64,000 nucleotides of DNA from an uncultured Pseudomonas sp. GTDB taxonomy: Bacteria; Pseudomonadota; Gammaproteobacteria; Pseudomonadales; Pseudomonadaceae. Location: contig NZ_CAJYVE010000009.1 in assembly GCF_913777995.1 (NCBI RefSeq), positions 1 to 64,000 on the forward strand, written 5' to 3'. Numbering within the stretch: the first letter of the stretch is position 1; every line of letters begins with the position of its first letter. The notes under the pieces are model-generated. The model searched no databases, was not told the origin of the DNA, and worked only from the letters and a program-made list of their open reading frames with translations. Position numbers and translations under genes: made by a program. Below are positions 55,176 through 62,480 of the stretch, piece after piece.

Positions 55176-55670
55176 ATGCCCGAGTTACTGAAGTCCCGCG
55201 TCGAAACCTGTTACCAACAAGCCGAAGCCTTTTTCAAACGCCCCTTCAAGCGCCCGCAGGTGAGCTTCAAGCTGCGCGGCCAGAAGGCCGGTGTCGCGCA
55301 CCTGCACGAGAACATGCTGCGCTTCAATCCGCAGCTGTACCGCGAGAACCGCGACGACTTTCTGCGCCAGACCGTCCCCCACGAGGTGGCTCACCTGATC
55401 GCTCACCAACTGTTCGGCAGCCATATCCAGCCCCACGGCGAGGAATGGCAGTTGATCATGCGCGGGGTCTACGACCTGCCCCCCAACCGCTGCCACAGCT
55501 ATGCCGTGCAGCGCCGCCTGGTGACCCGCTACATCTACCGCTGCCCTTGCCCGGAAAGCGACTTTCCGTTCACCGCACAGCGCCATCGCCTGGTTGCCCA
55601 AGGCCGTCGCTACCTGTGCCGACGCTGTCGGCAGACCCTGGTGTTCAGTGGCGAAACCCGTATCGAATGA
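55176..55670 (+). CDS. sprT: SprT-like zinc metalloprotein
   Basis: A 164-aa SprT-family protein with the metal-binding H-E-V-A-H-L-I-A-H (H-E-x-x-H plus a nearby histidine) near residues 70-78, a zincin-like fold. A C-terminal zinc ribbon (C-P-C-P and C-R-R-C) follows. Eukaryotic Spartan relatives remove DNA-protein crosslinks; the bacterial role is uncertain. The ATG at 55176 follows GGAGAG; the upstream open frame is the Yip1 gene's antiregister. Terminator follows at once. Confidence 0.9.
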   Translation: MPELLKSRVETCYQQAEAFFKRPFKRPQVSFKLRGQKAGVAHLHENMLRFNPQLYRENRDDFLRQTVPHEVAHLIAHQLFGSHIQPHGEEWQLIMRGVYDLPPNRCHSYAVQRRLVTRYIYRCPCPESDFPFTAQRHRLVAQGRRYLCRRCRQTLVFSGETRIE

Positions 55671-55693
55671 CAGACCAGCGAAGCGCCAGAAAC

Positions 55694-55723
55694 GAAAAAG
55701 CCCATCCGAAGATGGGCTTTTTC
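55694..55723. terminator. Bidirectional intrinsic terminator between sprT and dctA
   Basis: GAAAAAGCCCATC (55694-55706) pairs with GATGGGCTTTTTC (55711-55723) around CGAA, giving a T run on each strand. It lies 23 bp after sprT and 15 bp after the dctA stop on the opposite strand, and so can end both convergent transcripts. Confidence 0.92.
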
Positions 55724-55738
55724 ATGTCCGAGGCGTAA

Positions 55739-57085
55739 TCAGACGTTTGGCTTGCTCAGGCTGGCAGGCGCGGCACCTTCAGCGACACCCAGGTCGTCTG
55801 CCGGACGCGGATCGACCAGCGCCGAACCACCGGAGGCCAGCTCGGCCTGCAGCTTGTCGTTGTCCAGCTCGCCCACCCACTTGGCGACCACCAGGGTAGC
55901 CACGGCGTTGCCGACCAGGTTGGTCAGGGCGCGGGCTTCAGACATGAAGCGGTCGATACCCAGGATCAGCGCCAGGCCGGCCACCGGCAGGTGACCCACC
56001 GCCGACAGAGTGGCTGCCAGGACGATGAAGCCGCTACCGGTGACACCGGCAGCACCCTTGGAAGACAGCAGCAGCACCAGCAGCAGAGTGATCTGGTGGG
56101 TGATGTCCATATGGGTGTTGGTGGCCTGGGCAATGAACACCGCCGCCATGGTCAGGTAGATCGAGGTACCGTCGAGGTTGAAGGAATAGCCGGTCGGAAT
56201 GACCAGACCCACCACCGACTTGTTGGCACCCAGGCGTTCCATCTTGATCAGCATGCGTGGCAGGGCCGATTCCGAAGAGGAAGTACCCAGGACGATCAGC
56301 AGCTCTTCACGGATGTAGCGGATCACCTTGGAGACGGTGAAACCGTGCGCACGGCAGATGGCGCCCAGTACCAGCATCACGAACAGGAAGCAGGTGATGT
56401 AGAAGCAGATCATCAGCTGGCCGAGCTGCACCAGGGTGCCCACGCCGTACTTGCCGATGGTGAAGGCCATGGCACCGAAGGCACCGATGGGGGCCAGCTT
56501 CATGATCATGTTGATGATGTTGAACATCACATGGGCGAAGCGATCGATGAAGTCCAGCACCGGACGGCCGTAGGCGCCCAGGCGATGCAGGGCAAAACCG
56601 AAGATCACCGAGAACATCAGCACCTGCAGGATGTCGCCGTTGGCGAAGGCACCGACGATGGTGTTCGGGATCACGTTGAGGATGAAGCCAATGACGCTCT
56701 GGTCCTTACTGGCCGTGACATAGGCAGCGATCTTCGAGGCGTCGAGGGTGGCCGGGTCGATGTTCATGCCCACGCCAGGCTGGACGACGTTGACCACGAT
56801 CAGGCCAATGATCAGCGCGAGGGTGGAAACGATTTCGAAGTACAGCAGCGCGTAACCGCCGGTCTTGCCGATCGACTTCATGTTCTGCATGCCGGCGATG
56901 CCACTGACGACGGTACAGAAGATGATGGGGGCGATGACCATTTTGATCAGCTTGATGAAGCCGTCGCCCAGGGGCTTCAGGGCTTCACCGGTCTGCGGGT
57001 AGAAGTGACCGATCAGGATACCGATCACGATGGCCACGATGACCTGGAAGTACAGGGATTTGTAGATAGGCTGACGAGTCGTCAT
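55739..57085 (-). CDS. dctA: C4-dicarboxylate transporter DctA
   Basis: A 448-aa sodium- or proton-coupled symporter of the DAACS family for succinate, fumarate and malate. The serine-rich reentrant loop [10 protein letters not shown] and the substrate helix motif [12 protein letters not shown] are complete, and [12 protein letters not shown] fits the third. About eight membrane helices. ATG at 57085 has GAGG about 9 nt upstream; the upstream in-frame ATG lacks one. A sigma-54 promoter and tandem palindromes lie upstream, which suits control by DctB/DctD. A leader hairpin lies about 65 bp from the start. Confidence 0.94.
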   Translation of the reverse strand: MTTRQPIYKSLYFQVIVAIVIGILIGHFYPQTGEALKPLGDGFIKLIKMVIAPIIFCTVVSGIAGMQNMKSIGKTGGYALLYFEIVSTLALIIGLIVVNVVQPGVGMNIDPATLDASKIAAYVTASKDQSVIGFILNVIPNTIVGAFANGDILQVLMFSVIFGFALHRLGAYGRPVLDFIDRFAHVMFNIINMIMKLAPIGAFGAMAFTIGKYGVGTLVQLGQLMICFYITCFLFVMLVLGAICRAHGFTVSKVIRYIREELLIVLGTSSSESALPRMLIKMERLGANKSVVGLVIPTGYSFNLDGTSIYLTMAAVFIAQATNTHMDITHQITLLLVLLLSSKGAAGVTGSGFIVLAATLSAVGHLPVAGLALILGIDRFMSEARALTNLVGNAVATLVVAKWVGELDNDKLQAELASGGSALVDPRPADDLGVAEGAAPASLSKPNV

Positions 57086-57148
57086 TGTAGTTATCCTCAA
57101 GAGCTCCACCTACGCAGTTCCGGCGTAGATGTTGCCTATAAGCGCTAA

Positions 57149-57166
57149 CCCTCCTGCACTGGAGGG
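57149..57166 (-). promoter_or_regulatory. Leader hairpin in the dctA 5' untranslated region
   Basis: CCCTCC (57149-57154) and GGAGGG (57161-57166) form a 6-bp stem with a 6-nt loop inside the inferred dctA leader, between the sigma-54 promoter and the ATG at 57085. It could affect mRNA stability or initiation. The GGA in its arm is the type of site RsmA proteins use, but loop placement is not clear. Confidence 0.35.
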
Positions 57167-57211
57167 ATTTGTTGTGTCGAGCTGCGCGGCGCAGGCCTCT
57201 GCCAGGTACGT

Positions 57212-57227
57212 AGCAACCTGCATGCCA
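57212..57227 (-). promoter_or_regulatory. Sigma-54 (-24/-12) promoter of dctA
   Basis: The minus strand reads TGGCATG-CAGG-TTGCT, against the sigma-54 consensus TGGCACG-N4-TTGCW. The GG and GC dinucleotides are at the required 10-bp spacing. It lies 127-142 bp upstream of the dctA start. No other gene is in position to use it. Confidence 0.85.
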
Positions 57228-57283
57228 GGCTTTGCCTGACTGCTTGAAAGCCTTGCCCTACAAGGCTCACAGCCTTGACAGCA

Positions 57284-57299
57284 GGGTTTCGCGAAACCC
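57284..57299. promoter_or_regulatory. 16-bp perfect palindrome upstream of dctA
   Basis: GGGTTTCGCGAAACCC is a perfect palindrome 57 bp upstream of the -24 element, lying between the promoter and the paired GGCGG palindromes. Its centre is about 21 bp (two helical turns) from the nearer of those. It could be a third activator or repressor site, or the IHF/loop region landmark; no protein is assigned. Confidence 0.5.
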
Positions 57300-57305
57300 A
57301 CAGGT

Positions 57306-57360
57306 GGCGGATTTCCGCCTCTTCAGTGCGTGCGCCGGGGGAAAGTGGCGGGTATCCGCC
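57306..57360. promoter_or_regulatory. Tandem upstream activator sites for dctA (DctD-like)
   Basis: Two related palindromes occur: GGCGGATTTCCGCC (57306-57319) and GGCGGGTATCCGCC (57347-57360). Their centres are 41 bp apart, close to four helical turns, and 80-135 bp upstream of the sigma-54 promoter. That arrangement suits cooperative binding of a sigma-54 enhancer-binding protein such as DctD. The protein itself is not encoded in the window. Confidence 0.7.
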
Positions 57361-57447
57361 CACTAATGGCCTAAGAATGGCCACCCTGACAGGAAAGGAC
57401 TGGCGAGTGCGCGGGCGTGCAAACGTCGACAAGCGCCCGCCGGGGAC

Positions 57448-57834
57448 TCAATGGCGGATTATCGCCGGTAGGGCATCGGGGAAGATCCCGGCAAGGGACC
57501 GCTCGACGGCGTCCAGGTCGTCGAGTGGCGGCCCCAGCAGGATTTCGACCTGCTGCAGGTCGCGACACCATGGCGTCGCCGGGGCAAAGACCAGGCGCAG
57601 GCGTCCGGCAGCCAGCTCCACCCGTTCGACACCGCCATACCCCGCCAGCCCTGGCTGTGCCGTCTCGACGTAGTAGGTGGCCATGCCCAGCCGCCGGTCC
57701 TGCTCATCGAAGGCTTCGGCGCGTTGCAGGATCAGGTAGTCGCCAGGGTCGCTCTTGCTGTCGGCAAAGCCGACGATCAGCACCTCGTCTTCGACGAAGC
57801 ATTCATGACACCGTGCGGTAAAACGAATATTCAT
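57448..57834 (-). CDS. Imm10-like immunity-type protein (orphan)
   Basis: A 128-aa small soluble protein. Its segments F-T-A-R-C-H, V-G-F-A-D-S-K-S-D-P, Y-L-I-L-Q-R-A, A-T-Y-Y-V-E-T and G-Y-G-G-V-E-R-V-E-L follow the pattern I remember for immunity protein 10 of polymorphic toxin systems. No toxin, Rhs, T6SS or CDI gene is near, so it may be an orphan immunity protein or a housekeeping relative. The start ATG at 57834 has GGGAG 8 nt upstream. It lies 60 bp downstream of phoQ on the same strand, suggesting read-through from phoPQ. Confidence 0.6.
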   Translation of the reverse strand: MNIRFTARCHECFVEDEVLIVGFADSKSDPGDYLILQRAEAFDEQDRRLGMATYYVETAQPGLAGYGGVERVELAAGRLRLVFAPATPWCRDLQQVEILLGPPLDDLDAVERSLAGIFPDALPAIIRH

Positions 57835-57894
57835 GACGCCGCTCCCTGTGCGTGACGGTGGAGATCCCATTGACCCGCGCACGTCGCGGGCCGT

Positions 57895-59241
57895 TCACTC
57901 GGCCATGAAATGAATACGGAACAGCGCGCCGCCCAGCGGCGACTCGTCCAGCGTCAGGCGCGCGCCGTAGCTTTCGATGATGTCCTTGACCACCGCCAGG
58001 CCGATGCCCTGCCCCGGATTCTGCCGATCGAGCCGTTCGCCACGTTCCAGAATCCGCGCCCGCTGGCTGGCGGGTACGCCCGGCCCATCGTCTTCGACGC
58101 ACAACTCGTCTCCTTCCGGGTGGCTGACGAAGCTCACCCGTACTTCACCCAGGCACAGCCGGTAGGCGTTCTCCAGCAGGTTGCCGAGCATTTCCATCAG
58201 TGCCGCTTCTTCCATGGGCACCTGGCTGTCTTCCGGCACCTCCAGGCTGACCTTGACCGATTTGTCGCGGTACACCTTCTGCAGCGTGCTGCACAGGCTT
58301 TCGACCACCGGGCGCAGGATCACGTAATGGCGCACCAGGCCGCTCTTGCGCAGGCTGGCGCGTTGCAACTGGTAGCCAATCTGCTGGCTCATGCGTTCGA
58401 TCTGCGATTGCAGCACGCGGGCCTGCTCGACGTCCTCCGGGCGCTTGGCGATGTTCTCGCTGACACCTTGCAACACGGTCAGCGGGGTCTTGAGGCTGTG
58501 CGCCAGGTCACCCAGCGAATCACGGTAGCGGATACGCTGCTCACGCTCGCTGCGCAACAGGCGGTTGAGCGAGTCGGTGAGACGCAACAGCTCACTGGGG
58601 TGGTTCTCGCTGAGACTTTCACGCTCGCCGGCTTCGACCTGGTCCAACTCCTGGCTGAGCCCCTTGAGCGCCCGCAGGCCCCAGGTCAGCCCCAACCACA
58701 GCAAGCCGAGCAGCACCGTCAGTGCCGCACCAAAGCCGAGGTAAAGCTTCTTGCGCAGTTGCCCGACGGTTTCCTGGTAACCATGCAAGGGTTGCACGGC
58801 GACGATGCTGAACGCGGCATTGCGCCCGCCCAACAGGCGGATCTCTACGTCATAGACGAAGAACTGGTCGCCGTTGTCGGCCTTGACCTTGGTGAACTTG
58901 CTGCCCTGGCCGTCGTACACCGGGCGGTAGTCGAGTTCCTCGCCCTCACTGGCCAGCGAACGCCACACCAACTGCCCGTCCCGGTTGAAGATGTAGCCAT
59001 GCAGGCGGCTGCCGGGCAGGTTGAACTGCTCGCCGGGCAGCAGCGATGGCATCAGCAGGCCGCCATTCTCGACCCGAGCAGCGGAAATCATGGTGGTCAC
59101 GTCGGCGGCCAGGCGCTGCTCGATGGCACCACGCAGCGCCAGGCTGAAGGCGCTCTGCAAGGCCGGCAGCATCAGCAACATGAAGATCACCGCCAGGGTG
59201 GCGGCGCCGAGCATCAGCCGCAGGCGCAGCGAACGAATCAT
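57895..59241 (-). CDS. phoQ: Sensor kinase PhoQ
   Basis: A 448-aa inner-membrane histidine kinase that senses low divalent cations or antimicrobial peptides. TM1 spans about 8-30, the periplasmic sensor about 31-165 (G-Y-I-F-N-R-D-G, V-Y-D-V-E-I-R), TM2 about 168-190, then HAMP. The catalytic histidine is in L-A-H-S-L-K-T-P-L. The ATPase has N-L-L-E-N-A-Y, D-D-G-P-G-V-P and G-Q-G-I-G-L-A. It overlaps phoP by 4 bp (ATGA). The acidic sensor loop and sequence style match Pseudomonas PhoQ well. Confidence 0.93.
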   Translation of the reverse strand: MIRSLRLRLMLGAATLAVIFMLLMLPALQSAFSLALRGAIEQRLAADVTTMISAARVENGGLLMPSLLPGEQFNLPGSRLHGYIFNRDGQLVWRSLASEGEELDYRPVYDGQGSKFTKVKADNGDQFFVYDVEIRLLGGRNAAFSIVAVQPLHGYQETVGQLRKKLYLGFGAALTVLLGLLWLGLTWGLRALKGLSQELDQVEAGERESLSENHPSELLRLTDSLNRLLRSEREQRIRYRDSLGDLAHSLKTPLTVLQGVSENIAKRPEDVEQARVLQSQIERMSQQIGYQLQRASLRKSGLVRHYVILRPVVESLCSTLQKVYRDKSVKVSLEVPEDSQVPMEEAALMEMLGNLLENAYRLCLGEVRVSFVSHPEGDELCVEDDGPGVPASQRARILERGERLDRQNPGQGIGLAVVKDIIESYGARLTLDESPLGGALFRIHFMAE

Positions 59242-59915
59242 GTACAGCGCTCAGTGAACAGGTAGCCCATGCCTCGCACGGTTTCGATGGGTTTGAAGGC
59301 GGCGGCGGTATCCAGCTTGCGGCGCAGGCGACCGACCAGCACCTCGATGACGTTCGGATCACGCTCGTCATCGTCGGGGTACAGCTGCTCCATCAGGCGC
59401 TCTTTGGGCACTACTTGCTGATGATGCAGCATGAGGTATTCAAGAATGCGGTATTCATAGGCGGTCAGCGGCAGCGGCTGTTCTTCCAGCGCCGCCTGCT
59501 TGCGGTTCAGATCCAGCAGCAGCGGGCCGGCAGTGATGGTCGACTGGATGAAACCACTGGAACGCCGCAGCAACGCATTGAGCCGCGCCTCGAGCTCTTC
59601 GAACTGGAACGGCTTGACCACGTAGTCATCGGCACCGGCGGCCAGCCCCTCGACCTTGTCCTGCCAGTTGCCACGGGCGGTGAGGATCAGGATCGGGAAC
59701 GCCTTGCCCAGATTGCGCAGTTGGCGAATCAGCTCCAGCCCGCTCAGGCCCGGCAGGCCCAGGTCGATGATCGCCAGGTCGTGGTTGAACTGCCCCACCT
59801 GGTACAGGGCCTCTTCGGCGTTGGCCACCGCCTCGACCACATGCCCGGCCTCGCTCAAGCGCGTACGCAAGTGATGGCGCAGCAGCGCCTCATCCTCGAC
59901 CACCAACAACTTCAT
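59238..59915 (-). CDS. phoP: Response regulator PhoP
   Basis: A 225-aa OmpR-family regulator. Receiver about 1-118, with the phosphorylated aspartate in L-A-I-I-D-L-G-L-P-G and K in V-V-K-P-F; winged-helix DNA-binding domain about 130-225 (Y-E-Y-R-I-L-E-Y-L, V-G-R-L-R-R-K-L-D, V-R-G-M-G-Y). GGGAG is 7 nt before the ATG. In other pseudomonads oprH lies just upstream of phoP; here only 247 bp separate it from the divergent hydrolase gene, with a PhoP-type box in between. Confidence 0.94.
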   Translation of the reverse strand: MKLLVVEDEALLRHHLRTRLSEAGHVVEAVANAEEALYQVGQFNHDLAIIDLGLPGLSGLELIRQLRNLGKAFPILILTARGNWQDKVEGLAAGADDYVVKPFQFEELEARLNALLRRSSGFIQSTITAGPLLLDLNRKQAALEEQPLPLTAYEYRILEYLMLHHQQVVPKERLMEQLYPDDDERDPNVIEVLVGRLRRKLDTAAAFKPIETVRGMGYLFTERCT

Positions 59916-60069
59916 GCAGCTCTCCCGGATGCCCGCGCATCCTCAGGACTAATGACGGCGGTCCGCAGACCGCCAGGCAAGCGCCCGATCCATAGGCTGC
60001 ATCATAGCGGTCTTGCGCCGCCACGAGCCATGGCCTGGACATCCTTGGATCCACAGTAATGCCCAGGCG

Positions 60070-60086
60070 CTGAACCCCGACTGAAC
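60070..60086 (-). promoter_or_regulatory. PhoP-box-like direct repeat upstream of phoP
   Basis: Minus strand GTTCAG-N5-GTTCAG, an exact direct hexamer repeat at the 11-bp period used by OmpR-family regulators. It lies about 155 bp before phoP. The distance to a -10-like CATTACT (about 12 bp further on) is right for a class-II activated promoter, so autoregulation is likely. The same sequence could also serve the divergent hydrolase gene. Confidence 0.65.
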
Positions 60087-60162
60087 ACTCGCCGCACACG
60101 CCAGCCGACAAATCGTATAGGCTTTGGCGTGTTTCCCCCCCTCTCGTACAAAGGAATTGCAC

Positions 60163-60951
60163 ATGCGTGTCTGGATTGCATTGACCCTGATGGGCCTGGC
60201 CGGCATGGCCCAGGCCGCGGTGAAGACCGAGCAGATCAACTACAAGAGCGCCGACGGCACCCCGCTGGTGGCTTACTACGCGTATGACGATGCGATCAGC
60301 GGCAAGCGCCCCGGCGTGCTGGTGGTCCATGAATGGTGGGGCCTGAACGATTACGCCAAGCGTCGCGCACGCGACCTGGCCGAACTGGGCTACGCCGCCA
60401 TGGCCATCGACATGTACGGTGAAGGCAAGAACACCGAGCACCCCAAGGACGCCCTGACGTTCATGCAAGCGGCACTGAAAGACAGCGACGCCTCCAACAA
60501 GCGCTTCGACGCCGGCCTGCAGGAGCTGAAGAAGCAGGCGCAGACCGACCCGGCGAAAATCGCCGCCATCGGCTACTGCTTCGGCGGCAAGGTCGTACTC
60601 GACGCGGCGCGTCGCGGTGAACCGCTGGCCGGCGTGGTCAGCTTCCACGGCGCCCTGGCGACCCAGAGCCCGGCCAAGCCAGGTATCAAGGTGCCGATGC
60701 TGGTCGAACACGGCGCCGCCGACAGCATGGTCACCGCCAAGGACGTGGAAGCCTTCAAGCAGGAAATGGATGCCGCCAAGGCCGACTACAAGTTCGTCAG
60801 CATCGAAGGCGCCAAGCACGGCTTCACCAACCCCGACGCCGACCGCCTGAGCCATGGCGAACACGGTGGCCCGGACATCGGCTACAACAAGGCCGCCGAC
60901 CAGAGTTCGTGGGCCGACATGCAAGCCTTCTTCAAGAAGATCTTCGGTTAA
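60163..60951 (+). CDS. Secreted dienelactone hydrolase family protein
   Basis: A 262-aa alpha/beta hydrolase of the dienelactone hydrolase family with a signal peptide (cleavage at A-Q-A near 20), so periplasmic. The nucleophile elbow is G-Y-C-F-G-G with cysteine, the usual nucleophile of this family. The histidine is in G-A-K-H-G-F-T, and the aspartate precedes in A-A-D-S-M. V-V-H-E-W-W-G-L-N is the typical oxyanion-side motif. AAAGGA is 8 nt before the ATG at 60163. Substrate is unknown; no chlorocatechol gene is near. It is divergent from phoP. Confidence 0.88.
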   Translation: MRVWIALTLMGLAGMAQAAVKTEQINYKSADGTPLVAYYAYDDAISGKRPGVLVVHEWWGLNDYAKRRARDLAELGYAAMAIDMYGEGKNTEHPKDALTFMQAALKDSDASNKRFDAGLQELKKQAQTDPAKIAAIGYCFGGKVVLDAARRGEPLAGVVSFHGALATQSPAKPGIKVPMLVEHGAADSMVTAKDVEAFKQEMDAAKADYKFVSIEGAKHGFTNPDADRLSHGEHGGPDIGYNKAADQSSWADMQAFFKKIFG

Positions 60952-60959
60952 CCCTGCAC

Positions 60960-60983
60960 GGGGAGCGGCGCCGACCGCTCCCC
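60960..60983 (+). terminator. Perfect hairpin after the hydrolase gene
   Basis: GGGGAGCGG (60960-60968) pairs with CCGCTCCCC (60975-60983) around CGCCGA, 9 bp past the stop. There is no T run, so it may be a weak or Rho-assisted terminator. Confidence 0.5.
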
Positions 60984-61005
60984 TGCCCACGCCAGACAGC
61001 TCGCC

Positions 61006-61731
61006 ATGACCTTCACAACCCCTCTTCCCGCCTGCTGCCCCGAACTCCAGCATCACTGGCCACTGCCGACACCACTTAAAGGGGTGGTATTAATAAGTGG
61101 CCATTTCGACCCCGCCCAGCTCAACCCCGAAGACTGGGCGCGCAGCGGCATCACCCCACCGCCCAGCATCCAGCGTTCAGTGGCCAAGCGCCAGGCGGAA
61201 TTTCTCGCCGGGCGGCTGTGCGCCCGGGAAGCCCTGCACCGGCTTGACGGACGCCTGTACGTACCGCACATCGGCGATGATCGTGCGCCGGTCTGGCCGG
61301 CCGGTCTGTGTGGTTCGATCACCCACAGCACCGGCTGGGCCGCAGCGATCGTCGCCCAGTCCGGAACCTGGCGTGGCCTGGGCCTGGACGCCGAAACCCT
61401 GCTGCCCGAAGAGCGCGCCCTGCGTCTGGCCGGAGAAATTCTCACCGCCGATGAGCTGCAGCGCCTGCACGCCCTGAGCGGCGACCAGGCTGCACTGGGC
61501 GTGACCCTGACCTTTTCCGTCAAGGAAGCCCTGTTCAAGGCCCTCTACCCCATCGTCGGCAAGCGTTTCTATTTCGAAGATGCGCAAGTGCTGAGCTGGT
61601 CCGCCGATGGCCAGGTCGAGCTGCAACTGCTCTGCGACCTTTCCCCGGAGTGGCACCACGGCAAACGCCTGCAAGGTCAGTTCGCCCTGCATGATGAGCA
61701 CCTGCTGAGCCTGGTGGCGGTGGCGGGCTGA
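61006..61731 (+). CDS. 4'-phosphopantetheinyl transferase (EntD/PcpS type)
   Basis: A 241-aa PPTase that activates carrier proteins of fatty-acid, polyketide or siderophore synthesis by attaching the CoA arm. The Mg-binding G-L-G-L-D-A-E near residue 125, S-I-T-H-S-T-G just before it, and F-S-V-K-E-A-L-F-K-A near residue 172 are the diagnostic motifs. In P. putida-group genomes the single PcpS-like enzyme often serves both primary and secondary metabolism; whether that holds here is not known. The ribosome binding site is weak. It faces the FhuF-like gene end-to-end. Confidence 0.9.
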   Translation: MTFTTPLPACCPELQHHWPLPTPLKGVVLISGHFDPAQLNPEDWARSGITPPPSIQRSVAKRQAEFLAGRLCAREALHRLDGRLYVPHIGDDRAPVWPAGLCGSITHSTGWAAAIVAQSGTWRGLGLDAETLLPEERALRLAGEILTADELQRLHALSGDQAALGVTLTFSVKEALFKALYPIVGKRFYFEDAQVLSWSADGQVELQLLCDLSPEWHHGKRLQGQFALHDEHLLSLVAVAG

Positions 61732-61763
61732 CCACGCGGTGAACGTGGCGCAGGCGGCGAAAA

Positions 61764-61790
61764 GCTTCCCGGCCCAAGCCGGTCCTACAG
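61764..61790. repeat. REP-type repeat (orientation B) overlapping the FhuF gene end
   Basis: GCTTCCCGGCC-CAAGCCGGTCCTACAG is the inverse copy of the repeat at 52610-52637. It covers the last codon and the TAG stop of the FhuF-like gene (61785-61787). This places a REP insertion at the gene's end. Confidence 0.6.
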
Positions 61791-62480
61791 CTTCGCCGGG
61801 GCTTCAATCGGCAGCGGGCAGTGCTCGCAACGCCCTACCCAGGCCACGCGATGGCTCAGGCAGCAGGCCCGCCGCTGGTAGCGCGGTACATGCACCACGC
61901 TGCGGTACAGCGGATTGCGTCGGCCATCGCTGCGCCGGGCCTGTTCCAGCAGCGGTCGCCCGCGCTCTGCCAAGGAGGCTTCCAGGCACCGCAGGCAGGC
62001 GTCCAGCGCTTCGCCGGCACTGCTCCACAACACCGCACGCGGCAGTTCGCCATAAACACCGAGCCGGGTAATCAGCGGGGTCAGCAGGTCGTCCAGCAGC
62101 GCATCGAAGGCCTGCAACGGTTCGTCTGCGTTCATGACCCGGCGGCTGCCTGCTTCGACAAACAGCAGGCCATCGGGTAGGCCGCGCTCGTCCACGGCGA
62201 TAGCCAAATGGTCGAGGCGCAGTGGCCAGTGCCAGTCGCGGGTGAGGATCGCCACCAGCACCGGCGTAATCAACAGTCCAAACAGGTACTTGGCCCATTG
62301 CGACACCAGCACCGGGCGCTGCGCCGGCATCAGTTGCGCACCATAGAGCTGCAGCAGCAAGGCTTCCAGCGATTCGTCACGCACCAGCGCCGAAAGCGCG
62401 GTCAGTGCCCGACCATGGCCCTCGCCCAACACCCGACAGCCGAACCCGTGCAGTTCGACTTCCAGCGAGACGCCGCTCAA
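61785..62480 (-). CDS. FhuF-like siderophore-ferric reductase
   Basis: A 231-aa cytosolic protein. The C-terminal C-C-x10-C-x2-C (R-A-C-C...R-C-E-H-C) is the [2Fe-2S] signature of FhuF-type ferric-siderophore reductases, preceded by R-N-P-L-Y-R-S-V. The start is TTG at 62480, with GAAGG 7 nt upstream, overlapping the kinase stop as TTGA; no ATG or GTG start fits. The gene is coupled to the sensor kinase. Iron-source reduction is the likely role, but the N-terminal 120 residues are divergent, so specificity is open. Its 3' end lies inside a REP. Confidence 0.85.
   Translation of the reverse strand: MSGVSLEVELHGFGCRVLGEGHGRALTALSALVRDESLEALLLQLYGAQLMPAQRPVLVSQWAKYLFGLLITPVLVAILTRDWHWPLRLDHLAIAVDERGLPDGLLFVEAGSRRVMNADEPLQAFDALLDDLLTPLITRLGVYGELPRAVLWSSAGEALDACLRCLEASLAERGRPLLEQARRSDGRRNPLYRSVVHVPRYQRRACCLSHRVAWVGRCEHCPLPIEAPAKL

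Noticed and set aside
54218-55177. Upstream extension of the ttcA frame
   Set aside because: It runs through the Yip1 gene in the opposite strand and would give a non-domain N-terminus; the PP-loop enzyme starts at 54217.
57160-57190. Possible Hfq/Crc catabolite-repression motif in the dctA leader
   Set aside because: ACAACAAA is close to, but does not match, AAnAAnAA, and lies too far from the start codon to call.
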